Shown here piece after piece: positions 1 to 10,961 of a DNA stretch of 64,000 bases (position 1 is its first letter; each line of letters starts with the position of its first letter). This DNA is from Devosia sp. Root685 (GTDB taxonomy: Bacteria; Pseudomonadota; Alphaproteobacteria; Rhizobiales; Devosiaceae). Under the pieces are notes generated by a model. The model made no database searches. It worked only from the letters and a program-made list of their open reading frames with translations, and had not been told where the DNA came from. The stretch lies in the NCBI RefSeq assembly GCF_001427875.1, contig NZ_LMHK01000002.1, positions 747,682 to 811,681 on the forward strand, read 5' to 3'. A program made the position numbers and the translations under genes.

Positions 1-55
1 TTACGGCAATGCCAGAGCCGGTTTCAACCTCGGCATGGCGCAGTGGGGCATTCAT
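1..55 (-). CDS. sitB: Metal ABC transporter ATP-binding protein, N-terminus only (partial)
   Basis: Only the first 18 codons are inside the window; the gene runs off the left edge. The start ATG overlaps the TGA stop of the upstream sitA as ATGA, so the two are translationally coupled. The visible N-terminus (MNAPLRHAEVETGSGIAV) carries no diagnostic motif, but its position directly after a Mn/Fe-type binding-protein gene fits the ATPase of a SitABCD transporter. The identity is inferred from context; another transporter subunit cannot be excluded. Confidence 0.55.
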   Translation of the reverse strand, partial: MNAPLRHAEVETGSGIAV

Positions 56-960
56 TCCGTAAGGCCTTTGGCGATGGTTTCAGAGGTAACGCGGAGAAGA
101 TCGATATAGGTGGGGACGGGGCCATCGGCCTCGGTGAGGGAGTCGACATAAAGTACCCCGCCATATTTGGCGCCGGTCTCGCGGGCGACCTGTTCGGCCG
201 GCGCCGGAGAAATGGTGCTTTCCGAAAAGATGACGCCGATCTGATGCTCGCGCATGGCGTCGATCACCTTGCGCACCTGCTGCGGGGTGCCCTGCTGATC
301 CGCATTGATCGGCCAGAGATAGAGCTCCTTCAGCCCGAAATCGCGGGCAAGATAGGAAAAGGCGCCTTCCGAGGTCACGAGCCAGCGCTTGTCTTCCGGC
401 ACGGCAGCGAGTTCGGCCTGGATCGGCGCAATCATGGCCGAAATCTTGGCCTTATACGCCTCGGCATTGGCTTTGTAGGTCTCGGCATTGGCCGGATCGT
501 GCTCGACAAAGGCGTCGCGGATATTGTCGACATAGATCATGGCGATGCTGGGCGACATCCAGGCATGGGGATTGGGTTTGCCCTGATACGGCCCCTCGGC
601 AATGCCCATCGGGTCGATGCCGTCGGAAACCACCACACTCGGCACATCGTGCAGATTGGCAAAGAAGCGCTCGAACCAGAGTTCGAGATTGAGCCCATTA
701 TAAAGCACGAGATCGGCGCCCTGGGCGCGCTGAATATCGCCAGGGGTCGGCTGGTAATTGTGAATCTCGGCGCCGGCCTTGGTGATGGATTCCACCACCG
801 CAGCATCGCCCGCCACGTTCTGCGCGATATCGGCGATGACGGTAAAACTGGTGACGGCCTTGAACTTGTCCTGGGCGAAAGCCGGAACAGCAGGCAGCGC
901 GACCGAGAGACCCAGAGCAAGCAGCGTTCCGAGGGCCTGGCGTCGTGTACCGAAAAGCAT
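52..960 (-). CDS. sitA: Manganese/iron ABC transporter substrate-binding protein
   Basis: This is a periplasmic cluster A-I metal-binding protein of about 302 residues that captures Mn2+ (or Fe2+) for a SitABCD-type importer. An N-terminal Sec/Tat-like signal (RRQALGTLLALGL, then AFAQ) precedes the mature protein. The likely ligands are H67, H132, E198 and D273. This His-His-Glu-Asp set is typical of Mn/Fe binders (PsaA/SitA type) rather than zinc binders, which normally have three His. I chose the ATG at 960 over upstream in-frame GTG/ATG codons at 996 and 990 because it has an AAGGA ribosome site seven bases upstream, and because a palindromic operator lies at 975-989, inside what would otherwise be coding sequence. 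The downstream sitB overlaps its stop codon. ZnuA is the main alternative, less likely from the ligands. Confidence 0.9.
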   Translation of the reverse strand: MLFGTRRQALGTLLALGLSVALPAVPAFAQDKFKAVTSFTVIADIAQNVAGDAAVVESITKAGAEIHNYQPTPGDIQRAQGADLVLYNGLNLELWFERFFANLHDVPSVVVSDGIDPMGIAEGPYQGKPNPHAWMSPSIAMIYVDNIRDAFVEHDPANAETYKANAEAYKAKISAMIAPIQAELAAVPEDKRWLVTSEGAFSYLARDFGLKELYLWPINADQQGTPQQVRKVIDAMREHQIGVIFSESTISPAPAEQVARETGAKYGGVLYVDSLTEADGPVPTYIDLLRVTSETIAKGLTE

Positions 961-974
961 TGAGTGATCCTTGT

Positions 975-989
975 TGCGAATGATTTGCA
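975..989. promoter_or_regulatory. Metalloregulator-type dyad upstream of sitA (Mur/Fur-like box)
   Basis: On the minus strand the site reads TGCAAATCATTCGCA, a 15-base interrupted palindrome with the pattern TGC-AAT-ATT-GCA. It sits 15 bases upstream of the chosen sitA start, where a repressor would block expression. In rhizobia sit operons are repressed by the manganese-responsive Fur homologue Mur. That this is a Mur site is inference from position and symmetry. Confidence 0.65.
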
Positions 990-1027
990 TTTTCACTCAA
1001 TGTAGCGGGACGCCGAAAAGTTGCAAG

Positions 1028-1042
1028 TGGGAATGGTTTGCA
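1028..1042. promoter_or_regulatory. Second copy of the sitA operator
   Basis: The minus strand reads TGCAAACCATTCCCA and matches the box at 975-989 in 13 of 15 positions, 53 bases further upstream. Two related boxes in front of one metal-transport gene support a real operator pair, as known for Mur-regulated sit promoters. It also lies within a wider TTGCAA-N11-TTGCAA arrangement (1021-1043). Confidence 0.5.
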
Positions 1043-1072
1043 AAAAGATCGGAAACAGGCCTGGCAGCCCAG

Positions 1073-1088
1073 ACACTACATCTAGTAG
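1073..1088. promoter_or_regulatory. NrdR-box-like sequence, isolated
   Basis: ACACTACATCTAGTAG agrees with the NrdR consensus (ACACWATATATWGTGT, from memory) at 12 of 16 positions and shares the CTACAT-TAG core with the better box at 1436-1451. It lies nearly 400 bases from the nrd start and closer to sitA, so it could be chance or a remote site. Confidence 0.3.
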
Positions 1089-1403
1089 GCAGCCCGAAGT
1101 GCGCCGCTTCTGCTGCGCGGCCGAAAAAACGCGGTGGAGTTCTCTGTGTTTGACGGGGAAAAGGCGCCCCATCCCTCTATCCCCATATAGTTCAAGGGGG
1201 ATTCCCGATGCCCTTGATGTGCCGATCCCCATGATTCCAGGAACGGCAAAAAGTGATCGCCTTTCCCAACACCGACGACGCACGACACAGGCCGAATCTG
1301 ATGGGATCGCAAAGGGCCGGAAATCGGGACATTTTTCGAACAAAATTCGACCGCGCACGCATCACAAATCGCCTGTCAAGCATTGATGACAGAGCTGACA
1401 CAA

Positions 1404-1451
1404 ACCATATACGTTGCAGTAAGGATTGCAGGAGCATACTACATATAGCGT
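1404..1451 (+). promoter_or_regulatory. NrdR box pair upstream of nrdHIEF
   Basis: The downstream box, ATACTACATATAGCGT at 1436-1451, matches the NrdR consensus at 13 of 16 positions with the CTACATATAG core intact. A degenerate partner begins 32 bases upstream at 1404, about three helical turns away, the spacing usual for NrdR pairs. NrdR is an ATP/dATP-sensing repressor of ribonucleotide reductase operons. The first box is weak (about 9 of 16). Confidence 0.6.
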
Positions 1452-1595
1452 TCAGGGCCTCTTACGATTCGTGAGAACCGGCAAGGCCTGAAGCCCCTCA
1501 GAAGCTGGTGTTTTTCAGCCGACGATTGGTACGCGTTTGTAGTGATTTTGCAGCGTTGAACTCTCTCATCTCTAGACCACTTCCGTGAGGATCCG

Positions 1596-1817
1596 ATGAC
1601 TATCACCGTCTACTCCAAGCCTGCCTGCGTCCAGTGCACCGCGACCACGCGCGCGCTCGACCGAAAGGGTATTGATTACACGGTCGTGGACATCTCCGAA
1701 GACGCGGCCGCTTATGCGCGCGTTGAGGAAATGGGCTACCGCCAGGTACCAGTGGTAGTAGCCGGCGATCAGCACTGGGCCGGCTTCCGTCCCGACATGA
1801 TCGGCGGCCTTGCCTGA
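1596..1817 (+). CDS. nrdH: Glutaredoxin-like protein NrdH
   Basis: This 73-residue thioredoxin-fold protein is the electron donor for class Ib ribonucleotide reductase. It has the redox motif CVQC near the N-terminus (after YSKPA) and a C-terminal GFRPDMI segment typical of NrdH. It is the first gene of nrdHIEF, with a GAGGATCC ribosome site upstream and nrdI 54 bases downstream. The length is normal for the family. Confidence 0.96.
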   Translation: MTITVYSKPACVQCTATTRALDRKGIDYTVVDISEDAAAYARVEEMGYRQVPVVVAGDQHWAGFRPDMIGGLA

Positions 1818-1871
1818 TTTTAGGATGCGCGCGGGTATCGCCCGCGCCGAACGGAGCCGGATTGCAGGACC

Positions 1872-2257
1872 ATGGGCAGTATCGTCTATTATTCCAGCAC
1901 TTCGGAAAACACCCATCGCTTCGTCGAGAAGCTCGGGGTGCAAAGCGTAAGGCTGCCGGTCGATGCCGGCAGCGAGCCGCCGCAGGTGGATGAACCCTTT
2001 GTTCTGGTGCTTCCCACCTATGGCGGCGGTGGCGGCAAGGGCTCAGTGCCCAAGCCGGTAATAAAATTTCTCAATAACCCGGCCAATCGCAGCCTCATCC
2101 GCGGCGTGATCGCGGCCGGGAACACAAATTTTGGCGCAGCCTATGGCGAAGCGGGCGATATCGTCAGCCAGAAATGCGCCGTGCCCCTCCTCTATCGGTT
2201 CGAGCTTCTCGGCACGAAAGAGGACGTAGAAAACGTCAAACAAGGACTCGAACGGTT

Positions 2258-2276
<19 letters not shown>
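1872..2276 (+). CDS. nrdI: NrdI flavodoxin-like protein
   Basis: This 134-residue FMN protein supplies the oxidant used to assemble the Mn(III)2-tyrosyl radical in NrdF. Visible features are the N-terminal [14 protein letters not shown] phosphate-binding loop, the PTYGGGGG glycine-rich loop and the [10 protein letters not shown] segment, all characteristic of NrdI. Its 3' end overlaps the proposed nrdE start by 19 bases, so expression is probably coupled. A gene for this maturase implies that the NrdF here can use manganese. Confidence 0.96.
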
Positions 2277-5426
<3,150 letters not shown>

Positions 5427-5444
5427 TTTTTTTCGCTGAACTGC

Positions 5445-5472
5445 AAAGGGCGCCACAAGGCGCCCTTTTTGT
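5445..5472 (+). terminator. Intrinsic terminator of the nrdHIEF operon
   Basis: A GGGCGCC-ACAA-GGCGCCC hairpin, flanked by AAA and followed by a run of T, lies 19 bases after the nrdF stop codon. Confidence 0.92.
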
Positions 5473-5550
5473 TTGCACCACGTCCCAGTAAACGCCCGCG
5501 GCCCAGCAGCCCCAGTAACCCCACCCCCAGTAACCCGATCCCCCAGTAGT

Positions 5551-5604
5551 CCTCATGGTGAGGTGCGGAGCGAAGCGCAGCCTCGAACCACGAGGGCGTG
5601 GCAC
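5551..5604. repeat. Palindromic intergenic repeat, copy 1 (CCTCATGGTGAGG family)
   Basis: The element starts CCTCATGGTGAGGTGC, has a variable centre with GGAGCGAAGC, then reads GCCTCGAACCACGAGGG and GTGGCAC. CCTCATGGTGAGG and CCTCG-CGAGG each form short self-complementary stems. Four further full or partial copies occur in this window. Confidence 0.8.
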
Positions 5605-5640
5605 AATCCCCTTTCAGCCAACTCCCCCCACCCCCAGTAA

Positions 5641-5695
5641 CCCTCATGGTGAGGTGCTTTGCAGAGCAAAGCCTCGAACCACGAGGGTGTGGCAC
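5641..5695. repeat. Palindromic intergenic repeat, copy 2
   Basis: This has the same layout as the copy at 5551, but the centre reads TTTGCAGAGCAAA, which makes its own small hairpin. The conserved ends and diverged centre with kept pairing suggest selection on, or mobilisation through, structure. Confidence 0.8.
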
Positions 5696-5794
5696 AATCC
5701 CCTTCCGGCCAATTGCCCCCAGTAGCCCCTCATGTGGCACCACCGCCCACCCCCAGCAAATTTTCCTCCCACGCCCCTACACAAAGCAAAATTC

Positions 5795-5814
5795 ATATAA
5801 AGACATCTTTATAT
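5795..5814. promoter_or_regulatory. Palindromic operator upstream of metE (SahR-like)
   Basis: The arms ATATAAAGA and TCTTTATAT flank a CA centre, a perfect 9-base inverted repeat in an AT-rich patch just before the riboswitch. As I recall, alphaproteobacterial operators of the S-adenosylhomocysteine-responsive ArsR-family repressor SahR have a similar AAAGA-TCTTT core upstream of methionine-cycle genes. The dyad is seen; the regulator is inferred. Confidence 0.65.
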
Positions 5815-5853
5815 CCTTATTGACTTATGTCTTGCTCTCCGCCATCCTGCACT

Positions 5854-6025
5854 CGTCCAAGGTCCCCGCAAGGGGGTAACAGGGAATCCGGTGCGGCCCT
5901 GGCTTAGTCCGGAGCTGCCCCCGCAACTGTCGGCGGAGACGGGTGTTCAAAAGTCCACTGACCTCAAGGGGTTGGGAAGGAGAACGCCCGGTTCGATCCG
6001 CAAGCCAGGAGACCTACCATGGACG
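5854..6025 (+). ncRNA. Cobalamin (adenosylcobalamin) riboswitch upstream of metE
   Basis: The element has the conserved core AGCTGCCCCCGCAACTGT (5913-5930) and the B12 box AGCCAGGAGACCTACC (6003-6018). The closing P1 helix can be drawn between 5854-5863 and 6016-6025, with nine of ten positions paired and one A-A mismatch. The preceding GGGGGTAACAGGGAA segment also fits the family. It lies about 220 bases upstream of metE. In this arrangement cobalamin binding is expected to switch off the B12-independent synthase when the B12-dependent MetH can work. Confidence 0.95.
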
Positions 6026-6243
6026 TGAACATCCCGCTCACAACCGATCGGGCGGATCGGTCAGAGGACACGTTTATGAGCTTTTCGAACCCGTTCCGAA
6101 TGCGACGCTGACCTAAGGTCAGCTCCCCCAAAACACATCCGCCCGCGCCAAGTCTGCCGGGCGCATTTCCTTTTCTCAGCGCCCAAACCGCGCCGTGCTT
6201 TCGCACGCGCCGGCCCGCGCCCCTGTCGCATTGGACAAAGACC
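6026..6243 (+). other. metE leader after the riboswitch aptamer
   Basis: This region should hold the expression platform. A GCTGACCT-A-AGGTCAGC inverted repeat lies at 6107-6123 and is not followed by a T-run. A GC-rich, fold-prone stretch runs from about 6140 to 6225 up to the metE start. Absence of a T-run argues for control of translation initiation rather than a simple terminator, but I cannot fold the RNA here. Confidence 0.45.
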
Positions 6244-8496
6244 ATGACCCGTTCAGCCAATCTCGGTTTCCCCCGCGTCGGCCTCCACCGTGAATTGAAG
6301 AAGGCCCAGGAAAGCTACTGGAAGGGCGATATCGACGCCTCGGCGCTCCACGCCACCGCCAAAGACCTGCGCGCCCGTCACTGGAAGCTGCAGCAGGACG
6401 CCGGCATCGACGTCATCCCCTCGAACGATTTCGCCTATTACGACCATGTGCTCGACACCTCGGTGCTGGTCGGCGCCATCCCGCCGCGCTTTGTCGAAAT
6501 CACCGACCCCGACCAGCTCTATTTCGCCATGGCGCGCGGTACCGCCGCAGCGCCGGCCATGGAGATGACCAAGTGGTTCGACACCAATTACCACTTCATC
6601 GTGCCCGAACTGCACACCGGCCAGACCTTTGCCCTCAACGCGGCAAAACCCCTCGCCCATTACCATGAAGCCAAGGCCCTCGGCGTCGAAACACGCCCGG
6701 TGATCGTCGGGCCCGTCACCTTCCTCAGCCTTGCCAAGGCCAAGGACGAAGGCCTCGACACGCTCGATCTCATCGACAAGCTGATCCCGGTCTATGCCGA
6801 TCTCCTCACCCAGCTCAAAGCTGCTGGTGCAGAATGGGTGCAGATCGACGAGCCCGTTCTGGTGCTTGACCTCAATGACAAGCAGAAAGCCGCGCTCAAG
6901 ACAGCCTATGAGGTCCTCGGCAAAGCCGGTCCAAAGGTTCTGCTCACCACCTATTTCGGCGCCCTGCTCGACAATACCGAACTCGCTGCCACCCTGCCGG
7001 TCGCCGGCCTTCATATCGATCTCGTCCGCGCCCCCGAACAGCTCGATGATGTCCTTGCGGTGCTGCCGGAGGACAAGCTGCTCTCCGTCGGCGTCGTCGA
7101 TGGCCGCAATATCTGGCGCACCAATCTCGACCGCGCGCTGAGCTTTGTTGCCCGCGCCTGGGACAAGATCGGCCCGGATCGTCTCGAAATCGCGCCGTCC
7201 TGCTCGCTTCTCCATAGCCCGGTCGATCTCGATGGCGAAACCAATCTCGACGCCGAGCTGAAATCCTGGATGGCCTTTGCCAAGCAAAAGCTCGCCGAAG
7301 TCGCCGCCCTGACCCAGGCACAGAAGCATGGTCGCGCCGCCGCCAAGACGGCATTCGACGCCTCCGCCGCGGCCGCAGCCGCCCACCGCGCCTCCCCACG
7401 CATCCATAAGGACGTCGTCAAGGCCCGCTCGGCCGAAACCATCAATCTCGACCGCGCCTCGGGCTTCCCCGCCCGCCGCGACAAACAGCGCGCCAAGTAC
7501 AAACTGCCCGCCTACCCCACCACCACCATCGGCTCCTTCCCCCAGACCAGGGAAGTGCGCGAAGCCCGCGCCGCCTATAAAAAGGGTCTCCTCGACGCCG
7601 CCGGCTATGACGCCTTCCTCGAAAAGGAAACGGAAAATACCATCCGTATCCAGGAAGAGATCGGTCTCGACGTGCTCGTCCACGGCGAGTTCGAGCGCAA
7701 TGATATGGTCGAATACTTTGGCGAACAGCTCGACGGTTTTGCCTTCACCAAAAACGGCTGGGTCCAGTCCTATGGCTCGCGCTGCGTAAAGCCGCCGGTG
7801 ATCTTTGGCGACGTCTCGCGTCCCTCCGCCATGACCGTGCGCTGGACCGCCTATGCTGCCTCGCTCACCGACAAGCCGATGAAGGGCATGCTCACCGGTC
7901 CGGTGACCATCCTCCAATGGAGCTTTGTGCGCGTTGACCAGCCGCGCTCGGAAACGTGCCGCCAGATCGGTCTCGCCATTCGCGATGAAGTGGTCGATCT
8001 CGAAAAATCAGGCATCGGCATCATCCAGATCGACGAGCCGGCGCTGCGCGAAGGCCTGCCGCTGCGCCAGCGCGATTGGGATGCCTATCTGCGCTGGGCC
8101 GTCGATTGCTTCCGCCTCTCCGCCTCGGGCGTCGAGGACGACACGCAGATCCACACCCACATGTGCTACGCCGAATTCAACGACATCATGCCCGCCATCG
8201 CCGAAATGGATGCCGACGTGATCTCCATCGAAACCTCGCGCTCGGCCATGGAACTGCTCGAAGCTTTTCGCGATTTCAAATACCCCAACGAGATCGGGCC
8301 TGGCGTCTGGGACATCCACTCGCCGCGCGTGCCTGATCAGGCCGACATGCTCGCCCTGATGCACAAGGCCGCCGAAGGCATTCCGGCCGACCAGCTCTGG
8401 GTCAACCCCGACTGCGGCCTCAAAACCCGCAACTGGCCCGAGGTGAAAGCCTCCCTCACCAACCTCGTCAACGCCGCCAAGGCCCTCCGCGCCTAA
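6244..8496 (+). CDS. metE: Cobalamin-independent methionine synthase MetE
   Basis: This enzyme transfers the methyl group of 5-methyltetrahydropteroyltri-glutamate to homocysteine without B12. The 750-residue length and two-barrel layout are normal. The N-terminal half begins with [16 protein letters not shown], and the C-terminal half contains TTIGSFPQT. The zinc/homocysteine site residues are visible in HTHMCYAEF and the late NPDCGLKTR segment. It stands alone behind a B12 riboswitch and a probable SAH-type operator and is followed by its own terminator. Confidence 0.97.
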   Translation: MTRSANLGFPRVGLHRELKKAQESYWKGDIDASALHATAKDLRARHWKLQQDAGIDVIPSNDFAYYDHVLDTSVLVGAIPPRFVEITDPDQLYFAMARGTAAAPAMEMTKWFDTNYHFIVPELHTGQTFALNAAKPLAHYHEAKALGVETRPVIVGPVTFLSLAKAKDEGLDTLDLIDKLIPVYADLLTQLKAAGAEWVQIDEPVLVLDLNDKQKAALKTAYEVLGKAGPKVLLTTYFGALLDNTELAATLPVAGLHIDLVRAPEQLDDVLAVLPEDKLLSVGVVDGRNIWRTNLDRALSFVARAWDKIGPDRLEIAPSCSLLHSPVDLDGETNLDAELKSWMAFAKQKLAEVAALTQAQKHGRAAAKTAFDASAAAAAAHRASPRIHKDVVKARSAETINLDRASGFPARRDKQRAKYKLPAYPTTTIGSFPQTREVREARAAYKKGLLDAAGYDAFLEKETENTIRIQEEIGLDVLVHGEFERNDMVEYFGEQLDGFAFTKNGWVQSYGSRCVKPPVIFGDVSRPSAMTVRWTAYAASLTDKPMKGMLTGPVTILQWSFVRVDQPRSETCRQIGLAIRDEVVDLEKSGIGIIQIDEPALREGLPLRQRDWDAYLRWAVDCFRLSASGVEDDTQIHTHMCYAEFNDIMPAIAEMDADVISIETSRSAMELLEAFRDFKYPNEIGPGVWDIHSPRVPDQADMLALMHKAAEGIPADQLWVNPDCGLKTRNWPEVKASLTNLVNAAKALRA

Positions 8497-8516
8497 GCGT
8501 CGAACGATCCCAAACG

Positions 8517-8545
8517 AAGAGGCGGCCCCCGGCCGCCTCTTTTGC
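8517..8545 (+). terminator. Intrinsic terminator of metE
   Basis: AAGAGGCGGCC and GGCCGCCTCTT pair around a short C-rich loop and are followed by TTTT, 20 bases after the metE stop. Confidence 0.92.
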
Positions 8546-8563
8546 TTTAGATCACCCCGTAGG

Positions 8564-8580
8564 CCTCATGGTGAGGGTTT
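8564..8580. repeat. Truncated copy of the CCTCATGGTGAGG palindromic repeat
   Basis: Only the left end (CCTCATGGTGAGG) is recognisable; the sequence then diverges. It sits right after the metE terminator, consistent with this family occupying gene ends. Confidence 0.55.
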
Positions 8581-8720
8581 CGCGAAGTAACCCAAACAAT
8601 CCAGCAAGCCGCCATCTCCACTTTTCTGTCGACACATTGGCACCACTTAAGGCAATGTCGGCCGCATAACGACGACAAGACAAGCAATCTGTTGACAAAA
8701 AAGCGCCGGGAGAGCTGTGC

Positions 8721-9857
8721 ATGGCCGAATTCAAGCCCAAGAAATCCGTAGCCCTGTCGGGCGTCGTCGCAGGCAATACGGCGCTTTGCACCGTCGGACG
8801 CAGCGGCAATGACCTCCACTATCGCGGCTACGATATCCTGGACCTGGCCCGGAACTGCGAATTCGAAGAAGTCGCCCATCTCCTCGTTCACGGCACGCTG
8901 CCCACCCGCCCCGAACTCACCGCTTACAAGACCAAGCTCAAATCCCTCCGCGGCCTGCCGTCCATCGTGCGCCAGTCGCTCGAACTCCTCCCCGCCGCAA
9001 CCCATCCCATGGACGTGCTGCGCACTGGCGTTTCCGCCCTCGGCTGCGTCCTTCCCGAAAGCCACGACCACAGCCATTCCGGCGCCCGCGACATTGCCGA
9101 CCGGCTGATCGCCAGCCAGGGTTCCATGCTGCTCTACTGGTATCATTTCACCCAGAATGGCCGCCGCATCGAGGTCGAAACTTCTGACGATTCCGTCGGC
9201 GGCCACTTCCTCCACCTGCTCCATGGCAAGGCCCCGAGCCCGAGCCATGTCAAAGCCATGCACGTCTCGCTGATCCTTTACGCCGAGCACGAATTCAACG
9301 CCTCGACCTTCACCGCCCGCACCATTGCCGGCACCGGCTCTGACATGTTCTCGTGCCTTGCCGGCGCCATCGGCGCGCTGCGCGGTCCAAAACATGGCGG
9401 CGCCAATGAAGTCGCCTTCGATATCCAGAAGCGCTATGCGACGGCAGACGAAGCCGAGGCCGATATCCGCCAGCGCGTCGAAAACAAGGAAGTCATCATC
9501 GGCTTCGGCCACCCAGTCTATACGGTTTCCGACCCGCGCAACGAGGTGATAAGAACCGTCTCCGAAGAGCTGTCCAGGGAAGCCGGCTCGACCAAAATGT
9601 ACGACATCGCCGCGCGCATCGAAAAGACGATGATGGACGCGAAAAAGATGTTCCCCAATCTCGATTGGTTCAGCGCCGTCTCCTACCACATCATGGGCAT
9701 ACCGACCGCGATGTTCACCCCCCTCTTCGTCATTGCGCGCACCTCGGGGTGGTCAGCCCATGTCATCGAACAGCGCCAGGACAACAAGATCATCCGCCCT
9801 TCGGCCAATTACACCGGCCCCGACGATCTGGCCTTCGTGCCGATCGACCAGCGCTAA
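8721..9857 (+). CDS. prpC: 2-methylcitrate synthase / citrate synthase family
   Basis: This enzyme condenses propionyl-CoA with oxaloacetate in the methylcitrate cycle. The 378-residue length and short N-terminus fit PrpC rather than the longer housekeeping citrate synthase. The catalytic histidine regions are visible as PKHGGANE and IGFGHPVYT, and the C-terminal active-site Arg region is present. The next gene, 15 bases downstream, is a methylisocitrate lyase, which strongly supports the propionate assignment. A GGGAGAG ribosome site precedes the ATG. Citrate synthase side activity is likely, as in other PrpC proteins. Confidence 0.92.
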   Translation: MAEFKPKKSVALSGVVAGNTALCTVGRSGNDLHYRGYDILDLARNCEFEEVAHLLVHGTLPTRPELTAYKTKLKSLRGLPSIVRQSLELLPAATHPMDVLRTGVSALGCVLPESHDHSHSGARDIADRLIASQGSMLLYWYHFTQNGRRIEVETSDDSVGGHFLHLLHGKAPSPSHVKAMHVSLILYAEHEFNASTFTARTIAGTGSDMFSCLAGAIGALRGPKHGGANEVAFDIQKRYATADEAEADIRQRVENKEVIIGFGHPVYTVSDPRNEVIRTVSEELSREAGSTKMYDIAARIEKTMMDAKKMFPNLDWFSAVSYHIMGIPTAMFTPLFVIARTSGWSAHVIEQRQDNKIIRPSANYTGPDDLAFVPIDQR

Positions 9858-9872
9858 ATCAAGGAACCCGCC

Positions 9873-10784
9873 ATGCCCTATCTTCTCTCCTCGGACCTCC
9901 CGACCGAACCCGCTGGCCTGCGCTTCCGCGCGCTGATCGAACGCGGCGGCATTTTGCGCCTGCCCGGCAGCCACAATGGCATGGCCGCGCTCCAGGCCAA
10001 GGCCGCCGGCTTTGAAGCGCTCTATCTCTCGGGCGCCGCCATGACTGCCTCGATGGGCCTGCCCGATCTTGGCATCATCACCGTCGATGAAGTCTCCTTC
10101 TTCATCAAGCAGGTTGCCCGCGCCTCGGGCTTGCCTGTCCTCGTCGATGGCGATACCGGCTATGGCGAAGCGCTCAATGTCATGCACATGGTCCGCGCCT
10201 TTGAGGAAGCCGGCGCCGGTGCCGTGCACCTCGAAGACCAGCTCCTCCCCAAGAAGTGCGGTCACCTTAACGACAAAAAACTCGCCAGCGCCCACGACAT
10301 GGCGGCCAAGGTCAACGCCGCCGCCAAAGCCCGCAGAAACCTCTATATCGTCGCCCGCACCGATGCCGCCGCCAGCGAAGGCATGGACGGTGCCGTCGCC
10401 CGCGCCAAAATGTATATGGAAGCCGGCGCCGATGCGATTTTCCCCGAGGCGCTGAACACCGCCGAAATGTTCCGCGAATTCGCTTCCCGCATGCCCGGCG
10501 TGCCCCTCCTCGCCAATATGACCGAATTCGGCAAAACCCCCTTCTTCACCGCCGCCGAATTCGAAGCCATGGGCTACCGCATGGTCATCTGGCCGGTTTC
10601 TTCGCTGCGCGTCGCCAACAAGGCCCAGGAAAAGCTCTACGCCACCATCGCCGCCGACGGCTCGACCAAAGCCATGGTCCCCGAAATGCAAACCCGCGCC
10701 GAACTCTACGCCACCATCGGCCTCGCCGACTACGAAGCGCTGGATGCCTCCATCGTCGCCACGATCGTTCCCGAGCCGGTCTGA
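9873..10784 (+). CDS. prpB: 2-methylisocitrate lyase
   Basis: This isocitrate-lyase-superfamily enzyme splits 2-methylisocitrate to pyruvate and succinate. The signature KKCGHL, with the catalytic Cys, is present together with the DGDTGYG metal-binding loop and the LYLSGAAMTAS barrel start. At 303 residues it has the usual PrpB length. It forms a two-gene unit with prpC. No methylcitrate dehydratase gene (prpD, or acnD/prpF) follows here, so that step must be encoded elsewhere. Confidence 0.93.
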   Translation: MPYLLSSDLPTEPAGLRFRALIERGGILRLPGSHNGMAALQAKAAGFEALYLSGAAMTASMGLPDLGIITVDEVSFFIKQVARASGLPVLVDGDTGYGEALNVMHMVRAFEEAGAGAVHLEDQLLPKKCGHLNDKKLASAHDMAAKVNAAAKARRNLYIVARTDAAASEGMDGAVARAKMYMEAGADAIFPEALNTAEMFREFASRMPGVPLLANMTEFGKTPFFTAAEFEAMGYRMVIWPVSSLRVANKAQEKLYATIAADGSTKAMVPEMQTRAELYATIGLADYEALDASIVATIVPEPV

Positions 10785-10796
10785 GCGACGCACCGC

Positions 10797-10908
10797 CCCA
10801 GTAGCCTTCAGGTCCAATAGCCTCCAGGCCCAGTAGCCCTCAGCCCCAGTAGCCCTCATGGTGAGGTGCTTTGCGCAAGCAAAGCCTCGAACCACGAGGG
10901 CGTGGCAC
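10797..10908. repeat. CCCAGTAGCC iterations plus a full palindromic repeat copy
   Basis: From 10797 to about 10853 a (C)CCAGTAGCC or CAATAGCC motif recurs about five times with short spacers. A complete CCTCATGGTGAGGTGC...GCCTCGAACCACGAGGG...GTGGCAC element follows at 10854-10908. The pairing of the two repeat types is the same as at 5484-5760, so they seem to travel or expand together. An open frame runs from here into queH but is not credible coding sequence. Confidence 0.75.
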
Positions 10909-10961
10909 CCAGGCATAAGGGCACGCTCTCGAAAAACTGGAAATCCCACCCAGCTTTTGCT

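Larger units (their letters stand above)
961..1595. other. Divergent intergenic region between sitA and nrdHIEF
   Basis: About 635 bases separate the two divergent operons. No convincing gene is present. The sitA side holds two related palindromic boxes (975-989 and 1028-1042). The nrd side holds a good NrdR-type box with a weaker partner (1404-1451), and an additional NrdR-like sequence lies at 1073-1088. The part from about 1100 to 1390 has no feature I recognise. The ribosome site for nrdH is the GAGGA just before 1596. Confidence 0.7.
5484..5760. repeat. CCCCCAGTA-rich iterated region with two tandem palindromic repeat units
   Basis: A CCCCAGTA motif, followed by ACC or GCC in most copies, recurs at irregular short spacing through this stretch. 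Embedded in it are two copies of a palindromic element at 5551 and 5641, about 91 bases apart, each followed by a near-identical GTGGCACAATCCCCTT tail, which points to tandem duplication. A collapsed remnant (CCTCATGTGGCAC) lies near 5728-5740, as if the interior had been deleted. No gene is supported here. Confidence 0.75.

Noticed and set aside
971..1474. Several short open frames in the sitA-nrdH intergenic region
   Set aside because: They overlap in several frames, lack ribosome sites and recognisable sequence, and cover regulatory boxes.
6253..7917. Minus-strand open frame of 554 codons opposite metE
   Set aside because: It is fully inside metE, low in complexity (Gly, Asp, Val rich) and has no family features.
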